This document shows, in pieces, positions 35,577 to 47,130 of a stretch of DNA of 64,000 bases. The DNA is from Stropharia rugosoannulata. Its lineage: Eukaryota > Basidiomycota > Agaricomycetes > Agaricales > Strophariaceae. Below the pieces are notes generated by a model, which worked only from the letters and a program-made list of their open reading frames with translations, was not told the DNA's origin and did not search any database. The position numbers and the translations under genes were made by a program. The stretch spans positions 4,402,001 through 4,466,000 of the forward strand of contig JANCIK010000001.1 in NCBI GenBank assembly GCA_028532985.1. Reading direction: 5' to 3'. Position 1 is the stretch's first letter. Each line of letters opens with the position of its first letter.

Positions 35577-37223
35577 TCAGAATTTAGGCATGCCACTAAA
35601 ACTCCAGAGACTATTTCCCCGACTGGGTATCTCGTGTATAGATAAACACGCGGCAAAAGCCTCCTCCGGAACGCTATAAGTCACATCTAACGTTACTCGA
35701 GAGGTATCTAGCTGCTTTGACAGAATGGAAATGGCGTCTGAATTTGCATTTGAGAGAGTTACTGGCAGGGACAATTTTCTCCATCGTGCAAGGTGTGGCG
35801 ACCATTCCATCTTTTGCATGATAAAACTGCGTAGAGCGCCGACATCTTTGATTGGAATGGACACGCCGATGCGAAAGTATTGCAAGCGAGGACACAAAAC
35901 ATGCTCTGCATTGCCGTGCACAAACCTAGCGAGAAGCAGCTCTGGGGATATCGAGTTGCCGTCGAATTGGATGTAGGTGATATAGAATGTTGTCAAGTTG
36001 GGGCAAGACTGGACAACGCCAACGAGTGTGCTTGCCCGAGTGCGGCTCAACGACAGCGCCGTGACATACGGTGAACTGCTGAGCACGCCCGCCATGTTTT
36101 CCGGGACGAGGAAAGAAGGGTAACAAGTGAGAAGCTCGAGACGTGGAGCACGTACATTTGCAAAGATTGATAGCTGGCAGCTCAGATGGGCGTCCTCGTG
36201 TATACCTAGATGCTGCAAGCAGGGGAGATCGATGACATCCAGGACGACAGGGTTTTGGACAATTTCTACTATAAAGAACCGGAGGCTAACCAAATTGCGA
36301 CACTGCCTGAGGACGCGCGCAAAGTCCTGAATCACGGAGTATAGAATACGGTTGGGGGTCAGGTCCATATGAGTGAGGGTTGAAAGCTGGAGAGAAGACT
36401 CCGGTGAGATAATCTCGGTGTAGCTGATTCCGTTTATCCTCTGAACAGTGTTAAAAAGCAATAATGGTGTAATCTTGGAGCCACGCTGCCTCCGTATACT
36501 AAGGTGAAGTCCACGAAGCCAGGGCGTGTCACCTGCCGTTAGTGATTGAAGCGACGTTATCAAGCTGCGACTCAGATTTGTGTCCACTGAAATACTGATA
36601 TCTTCCCACCGCGCACAGCATCCCACGACGATATCGAGAATCTCTTTACTGAGGCATTCAAGGGTCATGTTTGGCAATCCACCTTGATGAATCTCGCTGA
36701 CAGAGATCCGCAGTGGCAGCTGACCAGAGCGCTGGAGCCATTCTTGCAGCCCACGTTTGCGGGCCGACATCGTAAGTGTCGCTTGCTGATGCCAATCCTC
36801 CGTCCGTTGGTACATGATAAGAGGGATGTGTACGGCGGCCCACAGCCTCGGCGTAGTCAGCGCAACCCTGCGCAAGTCGGAAGATATGCGGGTAAGGAGC
36901 ACAGGGGCAGTCCTGCATGACATGTTCGGGTTGTAATCCGGCTCGAGGCAGGCAGAGAAAATGACGCGGATGATGTCTTCCGGAATGCGGCGCATTGGAG
37001 ACACGATATTCTCGAGAGGAAGACGCCTGTCACAAATGAGCTGTTCTTTGTCCTTGAGAGTTTGTAAATATGCTTCCGCTTCCATAATTTTGGACCGCAG
37101 GGAGAGCAAGTCGCCGTCGAGCTGGGCAATGTGTTTCCTAGCTGTAGCGAGTTCCACATTTGTGGGGACCCGGTTTGTTGTGGTAAGATCACTGGGAGGT
37201 AACCATGTATTTGTATCAGACAT
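35577..37223 (-). CDS. F-box protein (mushroom type)
   Basis: A single exon of 548 residues. The N-terminus has a heptad-like stretch (ARKHIAQLDGDLLSLRSKI..A) followed by the F-box: PMRRIPEDIIRVIFSACL, APVLLTRISSDLRRVALTTPRLWAAV. This arrangement, a coiled coil then F-box then a long leucine-rich tail, is the standard form of the large F-box families of Agaricomycetes. It should link a substrate to an SCF ubiquitin ligase through Skp1. I chose the Met at 37223 (MSDTNTW) as start rather than 37292, because the extra residues are hydrophobic and unlike family members. No frameshift seen. Confidence 0.9.
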   Translation of the reverse strand: MSDTNTWLPPSDLTTTNRVPTNVELATARKHIAQLDGDLLSLRSKIMEAEAYLQTLKDKEQLICDRRLPLENIVSPMRRIPEDIIRVIFSACLEPDYNPNMSCRTAPVLLTRISSDLRRVALTTPRLWAAVHIPLIMYQRTEDWHQQATLTMSARKRGLQEWLQRSGQLPLRISVSEIHQGGLPNMTLECLSKEILDIVVGCCARWEDISISVDTNLSRSLITSLQSLTAGDTPWLRGLHLSIRRQRGSKITPLLLFNTVQRINGISYTEIISPESSLQLSTLTHMDLTPNRILYSVIQDFARVLRQCRNLVSLRFFIVEIVQNPVVLDVIDLPCLQHLGIHEDAHLSCQLSIFANVRAPRLELLTCYPSFLVPENMAGVLSSSPYVTALSLSRTRASTLVGVVQSCPNLTTFYITYIQFDGNSISPELLLARFVHGNAEHVLCPRLQYFRIGVSIPIKDVGALRSFIMQKMEWSPHLARWRKLSLPVTLSNANSDAISILSKQLDTSRVTLDVTYSVPEEAFAACLSIHEIPSRGNSLWSFSGMPKF

Positions 37224-37898
37224 TATAGATGTCTGGAGGCGCTGGATAAGTGGTGTGATAAGGGAGACGAGATTTGCTATAAGTGTTAGCATGCGTTAGA
37301 TCATATACTTATACCTTCTTATAAAAATAGTGGCCAATAAGTAAATCCCGCAACCGAATCACCCGAAAATATGTGAATGACAGGTTTGGATTGAGATATA
37401 GTGATATTCAAAATACGCCGCAGTTGCTGCTGCAGTCGCATTTTTCTTTACATTTTCTCGTTACAGATGTCGACTCGGGAATCTACGTGAATTGCGGCAA
37501 CTATAAGTTTGAGCTGCGATTGCTAGATGAGCTGCGGCTAATTGTGCGCGTGGTTCGTGGGAATGAGATTACACTGTGCAATGAACCCGGGCTGCCAAGG
37601 TCTAGCGCTCGCTCGCCGCTTACTCTCCACATCTCCATTCGTACTAAGGCACTTACTTATTCCTAGGCAATAGCAGGGCGGTTGAGCTAGTAACGCCTTC
37701 TAGAGCTATAGGTTAGAAACAAGGTACTGTACATACGCACCTGATTAAACGAAGGACGGAGCAGGACAGCTGTAAGTAACCCCGTCAAGGACAATTTAGT
37801 ACAGGTTGGACTCTGGAGCTGCGCATCGCAAATGTGAGGCTTAAACTATGAGAGGATGGAGCTGGAAATAATTGAGACGCTTCACTTCTTTAGGGTAC

Positions 37899-39083
37899 AT
37901 GGATTCTGGAAAATGCGATCCCCATGAAATTGTAAGTGCCTTTTACGGTCCATGGCAACCACTAGCGTAACATTGCGTCGATCATCTCCCGTTTCCCATA
38001 TTTAGAACGTATGTAGTTCATTCAGATCTCCAGTCAAGCCGCTGCATAAGTCGTTCATACTTACCTACATGCCCTCGTACGCTGTTGAAGGATGTACCGT
38101 CCTTTTGCACTGCCAGTGTGCGCGTCGCCCATCGCAATTACCCACACTATGTGTTTCTCACTCCGCCGCATACCTTTCCTTACAAGCGGACCTTTTTGAC
38201 ATGCACCAGCGCATTGTTCAAATGTGGCAATCTCAGGACCAGGATGCGTACATGAAAGAACGAAAGGCGTTTTGGCGGGAAGTGGTAAGCTGAAGCTTCA
38301 TATCTTCCTACTCAAATATCATCCATTCTTTCAGATGACCCTGTACAAAAGAAGGCTAGAACTAAAAGCTATACAGCCCGCGTTCTGCCTCGTGGATTAC
38401 ATGGTTAGATTATATCGAGAGAAAGTTGACGTCAACGAACAAAACGACATACAGTGGGCGGAATTCGAAGGAATGGCGAGGGACGGGACAAAAATGCTCA
38501 GGAAACTCGAACAAGGAATTGCCTTGGTTCAACCAGGTACGTCACACATCCTTTCTTGTGTTTTATGTATTTTACTCATGTTTCGTAGTCCCATTTACTT
38601 TATTGCGGACGGATGTTCTACAGAATGTCAAAGGTCTCCCTCCGGGAGCGCAAAAAGAGGATCATACAGAGCCCGTTTCTGTCCTACTTCAGGATGACCG
38701 CTTAGATCCAGAGCCGGCCGCAGCGGACATATCAATGGGAGACGATGTGACCGTGGGCCAGCAATTAATAGACAATCAACGGAGTCAAGCACAGATATTG
38801 ACTACTCGGGAGGCCTTTGCCCCTACGCCTGCGGCCGGATTATTCAAGGTAAGCCAAACGTCACTTGCCGCAAAATCTGCCAGTAATATCTAAGATTAAG
38901 CAGCGCCGACAAGTACTTGACCCGCTGTCAAATGATAAGCAATCCGTCTCAAAACCCGGAATCGACGCACACCAGCAGATTGCAGAAATGGCAAAGGAGC
39001 AGGAGAAGTTGGCTCAGCGGATCGACGCATTGGAAGGCACAGTGTGGAAATTTGTGATGGATATTTATGAGTCCAGACATTGA
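37899..39083 (+). CDS. Hypothetical multi-exon protein
   Basis: Probable exons: 37899-37931 (MDSGKCDPHEI), about 38117-38285 (from CARRPSQLPTLCVSHS to KAFWREV), then from about 38336, from about 38607 and from about 38904, the last ending at 39083. The protein, about 300 residues, has helical charged stretches (YLSLQADLFDMHQRIVQMW; MAKEQEKLAQRIDALEGTV) suited to coiled coils and a Pro/Ala/Asp-rich middle. Cys/His residues near the N-terminus could bind metal. I do not recognise the family. Exon joins are inferred from GT/AG signals and frame; the first join is least sure because a tiny extra exon near 38010 is possible. Confidence 0.5.
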
Positions 39084-39185
39084 GTATGTTCAATAACACT
39101 ATTACCAAAGTAAATAATTCAAAAATGAGCGTCCTAAAGAAGATTGACTCGCTGACAGTTACTCAAACAAAATGGAATTTATTCA

Positions 39186-39232
39186 GGGCTGAGCGCTGAA
39201 GCGCTTCAGGCCTTCAGCGCTGATGCTTTACA
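39186..39232. repeat. AGCGCT-rich palindrome
   Basis: Contains a perfect 14-bp palindrome (CTGAAGCGCTTCAG) flanked by further AGCGCT and CAGCGCT copies that can fold into a hairpin. The related strings CAGCGCAGAAGCGCAGAAGC lie at 39351-39370. It could be the end of a small inverted-repeat element or a protein-binding site. Confidence 0.4.
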
Positions 39233-41850
39233 GGCACCCAATCATCCGAGTGAAGCCATTTGACAGCGGAGTAATGAAGGTAGGGCAACCTGAAAAAAAA
39301 AGTGTCCTTGGAGTATTGGGTGCCATCTGTGGGGTCAGTGTACGATATTGTCAGCGCAGAAGCGCAGAAGCCGCTGAAGGTGAGTAAATGATGGGACGTG
39401 TCAGAAGAATAAGGTTGTGCGTCTTGCACAGCTATCCCTGCCGCGCTTCACAGCGTTCTACTGTTCTCTCACTACGAGCTGGTCTCACCTCCCGTTAGCT
39501 AAAATTTTAGTGTCTACTTTCGCGGTCTCGTTCCCACTGTCCAGAGCTAGCTTCTTCGATAAAGCCTACCAAGGGATCACAAATATAAAAGTCCTTGACC
39601 AAGTGTATATATTCATACCGTGTTACATCGTATCTTCGGAAAAGGAAATCACCATCGTGTAACTACTGACTAACTCGCACTTGTTTTCTCCACCTCTAAT
39701 TTGTTAAGAATAGGACTGGAGTAGGGATGATCCGAGCTGGTGGAGGCCGGATTGTCATTGATGGTTCGGGGAGAAACGGTGATAGCTATGCCATCAGAGG
39801 CGTTTACGACCTCATTCTGAACAGGTGGTAGCCAGCGTTCGATTAGCTTCCACCACCCTTCCGTAAACGTGAATACACCGCAATCATGCAACGGGTACCA
39901 GGTTCGACCACCGATAAAAACTCTTCGCTTTAATGGCCAACCTATGTCCAACGGGTGTATATAGGCTTGTTCCTTGTATAATCTGAGAGAGCTTTGAAGT
40001 CGCTTCAACTCTGTAATGATATCGGCATTGGTTATTGAGAATCTGGTAGCAGTATAAAAGTAATATGAAGCGCAGTAGAAGAGACAATGGTCTTGAGTAG
40101 AGCTTGATTCTGATACAGTGTCAGTGACACTGGGACTCTGAACACGTTTGTCGAGTGATTTAGTGATAAACTGGAGTGTTAGGGCGATTTGGACATAGAC
40201 CTGGGTAGTGTATTTAGTGTCAAACTCTACCACATGTACAAAGAAGTATAGGTGAGATTGAAAGACTGGGTGTGCCAGGCTGCTTTTTCCATTTATTTTG
40301 TGCTCCCCCATGCCATCAATGCATTCGAAGAATAACTGAATGACCATTGCCCATTGAAGTAAAATTACTGTGTGTAAACGCAGCACAATGAGAGAATATA
40401 ATAACGTATATGTGGAAATGAGAATAACAAACCTTGTTTGACACTGGCAGACGACCGCCTGATGTGATAATGATGATAACTAACGTCTTCGACACCTAGG
40501 GGTAGTTCACTGTCTTCGAAGTTGCCAAGGCTATTTGTGTCATAAACATAACCCATCATTTTCATCTTAAGTTCAGCTGCAAGTCCGATAGCCGTGGGTG
40601 GCAGGTTTGGCAACAGACTACGATTATCCACATGAAGCAGTTGATTGACAACATAATCTCCCAAAACCTCCTTGGGAGTGCCATGAAATAAAGTGTATGA
40701 AGGACTCAAATCCTGTATGTCTGGGCCGGAATGTCTGACATTATAGTCTATGAAGAGACATATAGCGGTAGGAAGAGGAGGATATTCTTTGACAGCAGAG
40801 ATGGCAACCGAAAGGAGCTCTTCTGAAGGAGTGGGGGCACTTTGTAAAGCGCGCTGAATGCCTTGAATCCCATCAAGTACTGGGGTTCTTATGTCTTCAA
40901 GGAGGAAAGCCCCGCCATCTGGAGTGGTGTGAAGGAACCAATGATTGCGGGCATGCAGCCATGCGACGCCAGAACTAGTCCAGATATTTTTTGCCCCGGG
41001 CAAGACCTCACCCTGTGATAAATGGTCTAATAGAGACTCTTGGTGATCAAAACAAGTACGACACTTGATTGAAGTATCGAGAAATTGGCATAGAGAGGTT
41101 GACTTTGAAAGGTATCGGATTAGATTGAAAAGCCTGAGACGGGCTCTACCCAGCCAATGCAAACATCTGCGAATTATATAGCGGATAAACCGGGGCATAT
41201 GACTTTTCCACTGCTTGACGACACCAACGGACCATCGGTAGGCTTGAATCGGAATTAGAATAACCGCCACTAGGACACAAGACATTGACGCAGATACTAT
41301 TCTTGACGATGTTACGAGATAGTGGCATGCTGCAGCTTGCGGGGACATAAATGGACATTCCGTCGGTAGCTTACTTCCCCCATCGTAGATGAGATATGGG
41401 CAGTCGAGAAGGAGGTATTGAGCTGCCGGAAGAACAGTAGTTACAATCAGGAACAACAGTGTAATCCCAACGAGTATGGCAATAGGGATGACCACGGTGT
41501 GATCAATGCTCCACAGGAAGGAGATTAGACCGATGAAGAATGCGGCAAGCGCCAGTTGTATGAGTATGGGGAATGACGCGAAGAGCTCGGGAACCATCCA
41601 TTGTTTAAACGATTCCATCCGCATATTGATCAGTGCCAATTTCTGCTGGGGTGACAGTGTATTTGGATAGGATTCATGGACAGTCAACCACTGAAGGCTG
41701 ACTATACCAAAGAGTGCCGTGGATAAGCTGAGAACGAGGCTTACAAAGAAGAACGTGTTCAAATTGAGGGCGGCTGAAGGTGCAGTGAAATTGTGTTGAT
41801 ATGGGTCTTTAGCTATAAGGGGCATGAAATCCCTTGTTGAATTCTGAGTC

Positions 41851-41859
41851 CCATCCCCC
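41851..41859. repeat. Target-site duplication, left (9 bp)
   Basis: CCATCCCCC, identical to 43825-43833 on the other side of the 1,965-bp element. Confidence 0.82.
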
Positions 41860-41873
41860 GGGCACACGTTTTT

Positions 41874-42031
41874 TAGCGTGCAATGAGCGTGCACGAGCAT
41901 GCAACGGGCGTGCATTTGATGGCCGCGAGCGTGCACGAGCGTGCACCAGTTTGATGCAAGCGTGCACAAGCGTGCATAGTCTTGGCACGAGCGTGCAATC
42001 ATTATAGGTGAGCGTGCATTGAGCGTGCACA
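41874..42031. repeat. AGCGTGCA minisatellite cluster 1
   Basis: About a dozen copies of GAGCGTGCA with small variations and short spacers, at the left end of the MULE-like element. Read on the minus strand it adds false Cys-Thr-Leu-Val-His-Ala text to the broken DUF6535 frame. Confidence 0.75.
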
Positions 42032-42536
42032 TTATTTACCTTGGGCAACTTGGGCATGCATTCACTGGGACTGGTTTGGATTACAATTAGAATAAGTATC
42101 CTAGCATTCAATGTGATTAAAATACCAGCAGAGACCGTGAAACTATCCCAGTGTTACTATTAATTGAGTGTTACTATTAATTGCTATAGATTTACTAATT
42201 AAATTCAACCAATATTGTGCTTCTTGCTTCGAGGACGAGGCTTGATGGGCTCTGGTTTCTTGAACTTCTCGAAGTTCGGCCCATGCTGTTGAAAGCTATT
42301 AAAAAACGAGTCAGGTAAACACGGCTAGAAGCGGCTTACGTCGAAACTCACAAGCGTAGTTGACCCAAACTATATTGTCAGTGGTGCATAGTAATAGAAA
42401 ATCTACCAGTACTCAACCGGTACTAACTTAATGGCAAGTAAAAACAAAGCCAAATAAAGAGGGTTTGGGACGCTACTTGTCTGCTAATCTTAAAATTTGA
42501 TATCATTTAGGTTATGTTTTATGGAAAGCAGCAACT

Positions 42537-42636
42537 ATACACAAGTATGCACAAGCATGCATGAGCGTGCAGTGAGCGTGCATAAGCGTGCACGAGCGTG
42601 CACGAGCGTGCAGTGAGCGTGCAATGAGCGTGCATG
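42537..42636. repeat. AGCGTGCA minisatellite cluster 2
   Basis: Eight to ten copies of AGCGTGCA(C/T/A) at about 10-bp spacing, inside the element. A few more inverted copies lie at 43770-43810 near the right end. Confidence 0.75.
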
Positions 42637-42651
42637 TGACACAAGGTGCTA

Positions 42652-43229
42652 TGGTGAGTTACTTGCACATTTATTCCCACGTCCCCCCCTCTCCTGATCG
42701 GAGTCCGCCCCCTCCCTCTCAAAACACTTTAATCTCTGATTCCACCTGTAAAACCCTCTAATTGAAGGTAACATAAACAGCTTCCATTTTATGGAGTATA
42801 AATTGTATATTTTATTTATCTCATGTACCAATGATGCAATCACAATTTCACTACTTTATAAAATCAATCTTTTTTACTATTCTAAAGGTCTTGCTGATGA
42901 TATAATCTTGTTAATAGCATATTCAACATGTATTAGTAATGTTACCCATATTGAATTGGCGTTATAAGGTTTGACACTTTGAGTGAGAGGGGGGAACAGT
43001 CGAGTGAGGGGGGGGGAACACTCGTGGGAAATTTAAATGATGGCACTGAATTTAAGAAAATGTGACCGTTTCTGGCCCATTTCTATGAGTATAACAGTTT
43101 GGATAAATCAGAAAGATGTATACCATTATGTTTAAATACTGTACATAAGTTATAATCATAATACAATAAAATTTCATGTCGTTGTGAGAGGGGGGGGGAT
43201 GTGGGAATAAATGTGCAAATAACTCACCA
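42652..43229. mobile_element. Nested small TIR element (MITE-like), about 580 bp
   Basis: The ends are inverted copies over about 38 bp, starting TGGTGAGTTA(C/T)TTGCACA and running into a poly-C tract. They are flanked by TA on both sides (42650-42651, 43230-43231), which would fit a Tc1/mariner-like TA target; alternatively the 6-bp AAGGTG found on both sides (42643-42648, 43231-43236) is the duplication. No coding capacity. It lies inside the MULE-like element, so it inserted there or was part of its cargo. Confidence 0.68.
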
Positions 43230-43824
43230 TAAGGTGGGACATGCGTGACATGATTCATAGTAAAGTAGAGATAGTAAGATTAGCATTAGTGCTAACTTAA
43301 CAGCCTATTATTCTCAGGTAGCTGAAGTAGCTGATACATAGGTGGCTATCATTAATAGTCCATGATTGAGTGAAATTGGGAGTGAAACTGCATATGAATT
43401 CATGATCTGATTCAAGTTCCCACCGGACAAGTAGCACATAATTGAATATACTATGAGATTGTGAGTTTACTAAACAAGGATATTATAGTTTGGCTTTCAA
43501 TCCACTATATCTCAAGGCATCAAGAGTCCAAAGTCTTAAATAAGCCGGAATGAAAGACAATAGTAGTATAGCTGTATTCAAGTAACCTTCAATTTCAATT
43601 TTGTCTTGTTATACATTAATCTATCCATATTATATAACTTATGAGTAGCACTGTTAACCATGCTCTATTAATTAGACAGTAAGAGGCCCCAAAACGACGG
43701 CAAAACGGTTGTACTTGTACCAAACTCATATTTCATGACGGCGTGCGAATGTTGTGACGATTTGTGACTGGGCGTGCATGAGCGTGCATCTGCACGCTCA
43801 CTGCACGCTAAAATCTGGTTGCCC

Positions 43825-43833
43825 CCATCCCCC
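43825..43833. repeat. Target-site duplication, right (9 bp)
   Basis: CCATCCCCC, identical to 41851-41859. One copy belongs to the original DUF6535 exon. Confidence 0.82.
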
Positions 43834-44279
43834 ACTTGAGCGGCAGCGATGACTGACAGCAGATTGACGACCGTGTTATTTGGGTCCGGGGATAGTGTCT
43901 TGTACGTTTCGATGATGAATGCAGTAACGACCGCAGAGAGCAGACCAGCCTGTACATTAGTAGTACTCATCAGCGCATCTGTTCCGTAGAGAGACCAAAG
44001 AAGCGGCTACTAACGAAGATAAGCAGGTAGTTGACCTCATCCCTCCAAACACTGCACTGCGCTTGATCCTGCTCGCGTAAGTGGTTGAAGAGGATCTCAA
44101 AACTGTCACCCTCCACTTCAGGTAGCTTGAAATGGTACGGATCCCCAGATTTCCATCGACGGGGTGGCGCAGGCGCGTCTGCAGTGGGGTCCTATATGGA
44201 TGTAAGTTAGTATATAAGTCATAGTTGATATGAAGCATACACCCAATGGGAGAGTAACTGGCTCTGTAGTAGTTGCCAT

Positions 44280-45172
44280 GGGGAAATATAAGGAAGATAA
44301 AAGGAAACGTCGAGGTAGAAGGTGCCGGTGAAAGGCAGTTCCTATAACACGCACTGCCGCATGGTCCCGGCCCGGCGCGACGGAGCGCGGGGCTGGGACA
44401 GGTGCGGTCGGCGGGGATACATACCATTTGTTGTAAGTGGGAGCGCGAGCCAAGCACGAGCACCACGGCTCGACATGGGAGCGCAAAGGCGCAGGCATAG
44501 GCGCAGACGTACTTGATAGCAACGTGACCAGCGCTACTCTATATGCCTGCCTTAAATCCCGCATGCGACGAAACTATGTGGACTTAAGACCGTAGTATGG
44601 ACAGCTACCCCAATTCAAAGACGTGAAGATGGCATGCCCCTATTTCCATATTTCAATTGCAAGAGTAAAACCTACTTGAAATGGGTCAAATTCTTAATGA
44701 TTACTTTTTGGTCGTGTGGGGTGAGTCTATTTCATCGACAGTCAATATTAACAACAGTGCATTTTTTTGATTTCTATTTCTGCACAGAGCACTCGCAAGG
44801 TTCAATGAACGTTCCCTTTCAGCAAATGCGGATAGCAACTACGATACATGGACATATGCTTTCCCGTGTAAGCCTGTTGACCCATATGAGATGGATGAAA
44901 TTGCTCTCACTCACACTACGGTCTATCTATCGACTAAAATAGCGTCTTATCCATGTTCATGACTGCTCTGCTGCTGCTGTGCGTAGCGCCGCTTTAGAGC
45001 ACGGGAGAGAGGGAGCATGGGGTGCCCAGGACGCGGAGGAGGGATGGCGGTACAGTGGGTCGTGAGTGGGGGACTCATAAGGCACGGTGGTCTTGTTATT
45101 GCTACCCAATACCTATGTATATAGACGCGAAAAAAGATTAAGAGAAAGCAATTCACCCAGCAGTATATTATC
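44280..45172. other. Intergenic, no gene seen
   Basis: Upstream of the DUF6535 gene; its promoter should lie in the first few hundred bases. The remainder contains only short frames. Confidence 0.4.
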
Positions 45173-45415
45173 TAGTACGTTGGCAGTAGCGGTACGTACA
45201 CGTCGGTCTCCGCCTGCGTGGTGCGGTGTGGTGCGGGGCGGGGCGCACACTAAGTGACTGATATCATGCCAAAGCCAACTTTGCGCTGCAGGCCGGCCGA
45301 GTCCCGCTCCTACTGTCGCTGTGCTGTATCTTTCCTGTACTACCCATCCGTCAGGTCGGGGACGAGACGAGACGGGGCGGGGTGGGTTGGCCTTTGTCAC
45401 AATTGTACAATGTAC
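45173..45415. repeat. Duplicated block A, copy 1
   Basis: Matches 56676-56897 in the same orientation over about 220-240 bp, with clear shared stretches (TAGTACGTTGGCAGTA at the start, ACTACCCATCCGTCAGGTCGG, CAATTGTACAATG at the end). Non-coding. Confidence 0.8.
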
Positions 45416-47130
45416 AGCGAGAGAAGGGGCCATGTGCGGACGCATACGGCTCTATAGTACTATGCTAGAGCACTTGTTGGTTAAGCGTAGGACCGGCCTT
45501 GCAATAGGTTATCGCGGCCTGCCTGGTGTCCTACATTCGCCCTGTGCGGGCAGGTGCATGCTACAGTTGCATCGGCACCATGCTCTACCTGGCACCAGTC
45601 CAGGCGTGCGACTGCTGAGCAGTCTCCAAAGAGACAGATCCACCCGCCCGTGCATAGCAACTTGCACACTTACCCCTCGACCCACCCTACCTTATAACAC
45701 CATTCCGTCATCCGCACTCTCCTCTATACTCTAATCCCTCTCCTCCCCTCCCATACTCCATCCCGCGCAAGTCCCGCCCTCGCTCGTGCTTGCACACAGC
45801 ACGCAGCATCAACGCGGCACGTAACATGCAACACCTCATGCCCATGCCCATCCATGCCCACATAACCAACTGCGACCTCGCTCCTCCGTCCTGCACTGTC
45901 CCCATTATAACTTGCGTCTGGCCCCGCAGAGACTCCAGAAATGTTCACGTGTGACATAGGCCTGCGCTTAGTCCCTGGGTAGCGGCTGCATTGGCAGTGC
46001 CTGTGCGGCGTGCGATGGGGCGGGACACAGGGAAGGGACGGGACAGGGAAGTAGAGATAGGAGTTGAGGGAGGTCAAGGGAAGAGGCGGATGGCAGGATA
46101 CTTACCATCTTCGTTGGCAGGAGCAGGAGCACTACAGCTCGTCACGGGATGCGGAGGAGTTTCCGAGCTGAGAATGCATTGCAGGAGCTAACACATTGCG
46201 GGTGGATGCGATGGTGCGGCGGGATAGGGTGCGGTGCAATGGGACGGGTGTGACTTGTGGCTGCTTCTGTTTGGTGGGACGAGACGGCAACGGTGGGAGG
46301 GGATGGATGCGTGTGCGTGGGAGGGGACAGACGCGTGCGCGTGGGCACTTGAAGGGAATAGGCGTGTGCGCTTGGGCAGTGTATTTGCGCGAGGGGGACA
46401 GACGGGACATGCCATGCGCAAGGTGGGAGATGCAAGGCCCAAGGTGCGATGCAAGATGGGGCTGCCCGGTACAGAAAGGGGGACAGGATGGGGTGCGAGA
46501 CTGGGACAGGACGAGGACAGGTAAATGGCGGAGGGGCAGGGAGACGCGAGGCTGGAGGTTGGGTTGTCCGATCAAATTAAGAAGTGCGCATAGAAGCTGT
46601 CAGTGCAATCCCCGCCATCAGCTTGGCCTCGTCCCGTATTGGCAATCCGTCATACTGTCTGTCTCGCGATGTGCCGTCTGTCACCCACTGTCACCTTGAT
46701 TCCGCCCTCCGCCAGCCTTCATCGCACCTGCGGCCGCATTCTCTCGCTGCCTCGCTCCCGCCTCGACTCTCCTGCTCTTTATACATATGTCAAGCGCGCA
46801 TGCAAGACGGGGTGTATCAGTGTTGGGCCGTGCTCTGCTCATAGCATGGGATCGGATGGGGACGGGGATGGGGATACTTATGATTCATGAATCAATAAGG
46901 GCGGGATAGAACCCACGGGATCCAGGGTATAAGACAGGGCGGAGGACGACAGTCGGTTGTGGCTGCAGTGGGGTGCAGCAGCATGTAGCATGGGTGGAGG
47001 AGGGTGCTGCGCACGTCCACTGTCCGTCCTCCCTCACCGCACCCTTTCCCACCTTTGACGCGGGAGCACACGGACGAAGGAAATGTAACATAATTACATA
47101 TGGTTGGTGGTCACCAGTCACCGTCGTGCT
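45416..47130. other. GC-rich, low-complexity stretch present only in copy 1
   Basis: About 1.7 kb absent from the second copy of the duplication. It is strongly biased, with C-rich text (45650-45900) then G-rich text such as GGGACGGGAC (46010-46520). Long open frames in both strands here are a by-product of the base composition; none has a motif or plausible splicing. Confidence 0.55.

Larger units (their letters stand above)
41860..43824. mobile_element. Non-autonomous TIR transposon, MULE-like, 1,965 bp
   Basis: The two ends are inverted copies: both begin GGGCA, then after six unlike bases read TTTTAGCGTGCA(A/G)TGAGCGTGCA. The element is flanked by a perfect 9-bp direct repeat CCATCCCCC (41851-41859 and 43825-43833). 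It sits in an exon of the DUF6535 gene. A 9-bp duplication points to the Mutator superfamily. There is no coding capacity inside; AGCGTGCA-type repeats fill the subterminal parts. It must have been moved by a transposase encoded elsewhere. Confidence 0.85.
39670..44279 (-). pseudogene. DUF6535 membrane protein gene, broken by a transposon
   Basis: Exons at 44243-44279, 44015-44178, 43949 down to 40433 (interrupted by the element at 41860-43824) and 40367-39670. The DUF6535 domain is plain: RDEVNYLLIF|AGLLSAVVTAF, ETYKTLSPDPNN, then after the insertion TFFFVSLVLSLSTALFGIVSLQW and several more membrane helices (FASFPILIQLALAAFFIGLI; VVIPIAILVGITLLFLIVTTVL). Taking out the element and one 9-bp duplication restores one open frame of about 813 codons. 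With the insertion, the frame runs into repeat sequence. DUF6535 proteins form large families in mushrooms; their role is unknown. No other lesion was noticed, so the hit seems recent. Confidence 0.85.

Noticed and set aside
41866..42032. Cys/His-rich N-terminus of a DUF6535 protein
   Set aside because: It is translation of the AGCGTGCA minisatellite in the inserted element, not part of the original protein.
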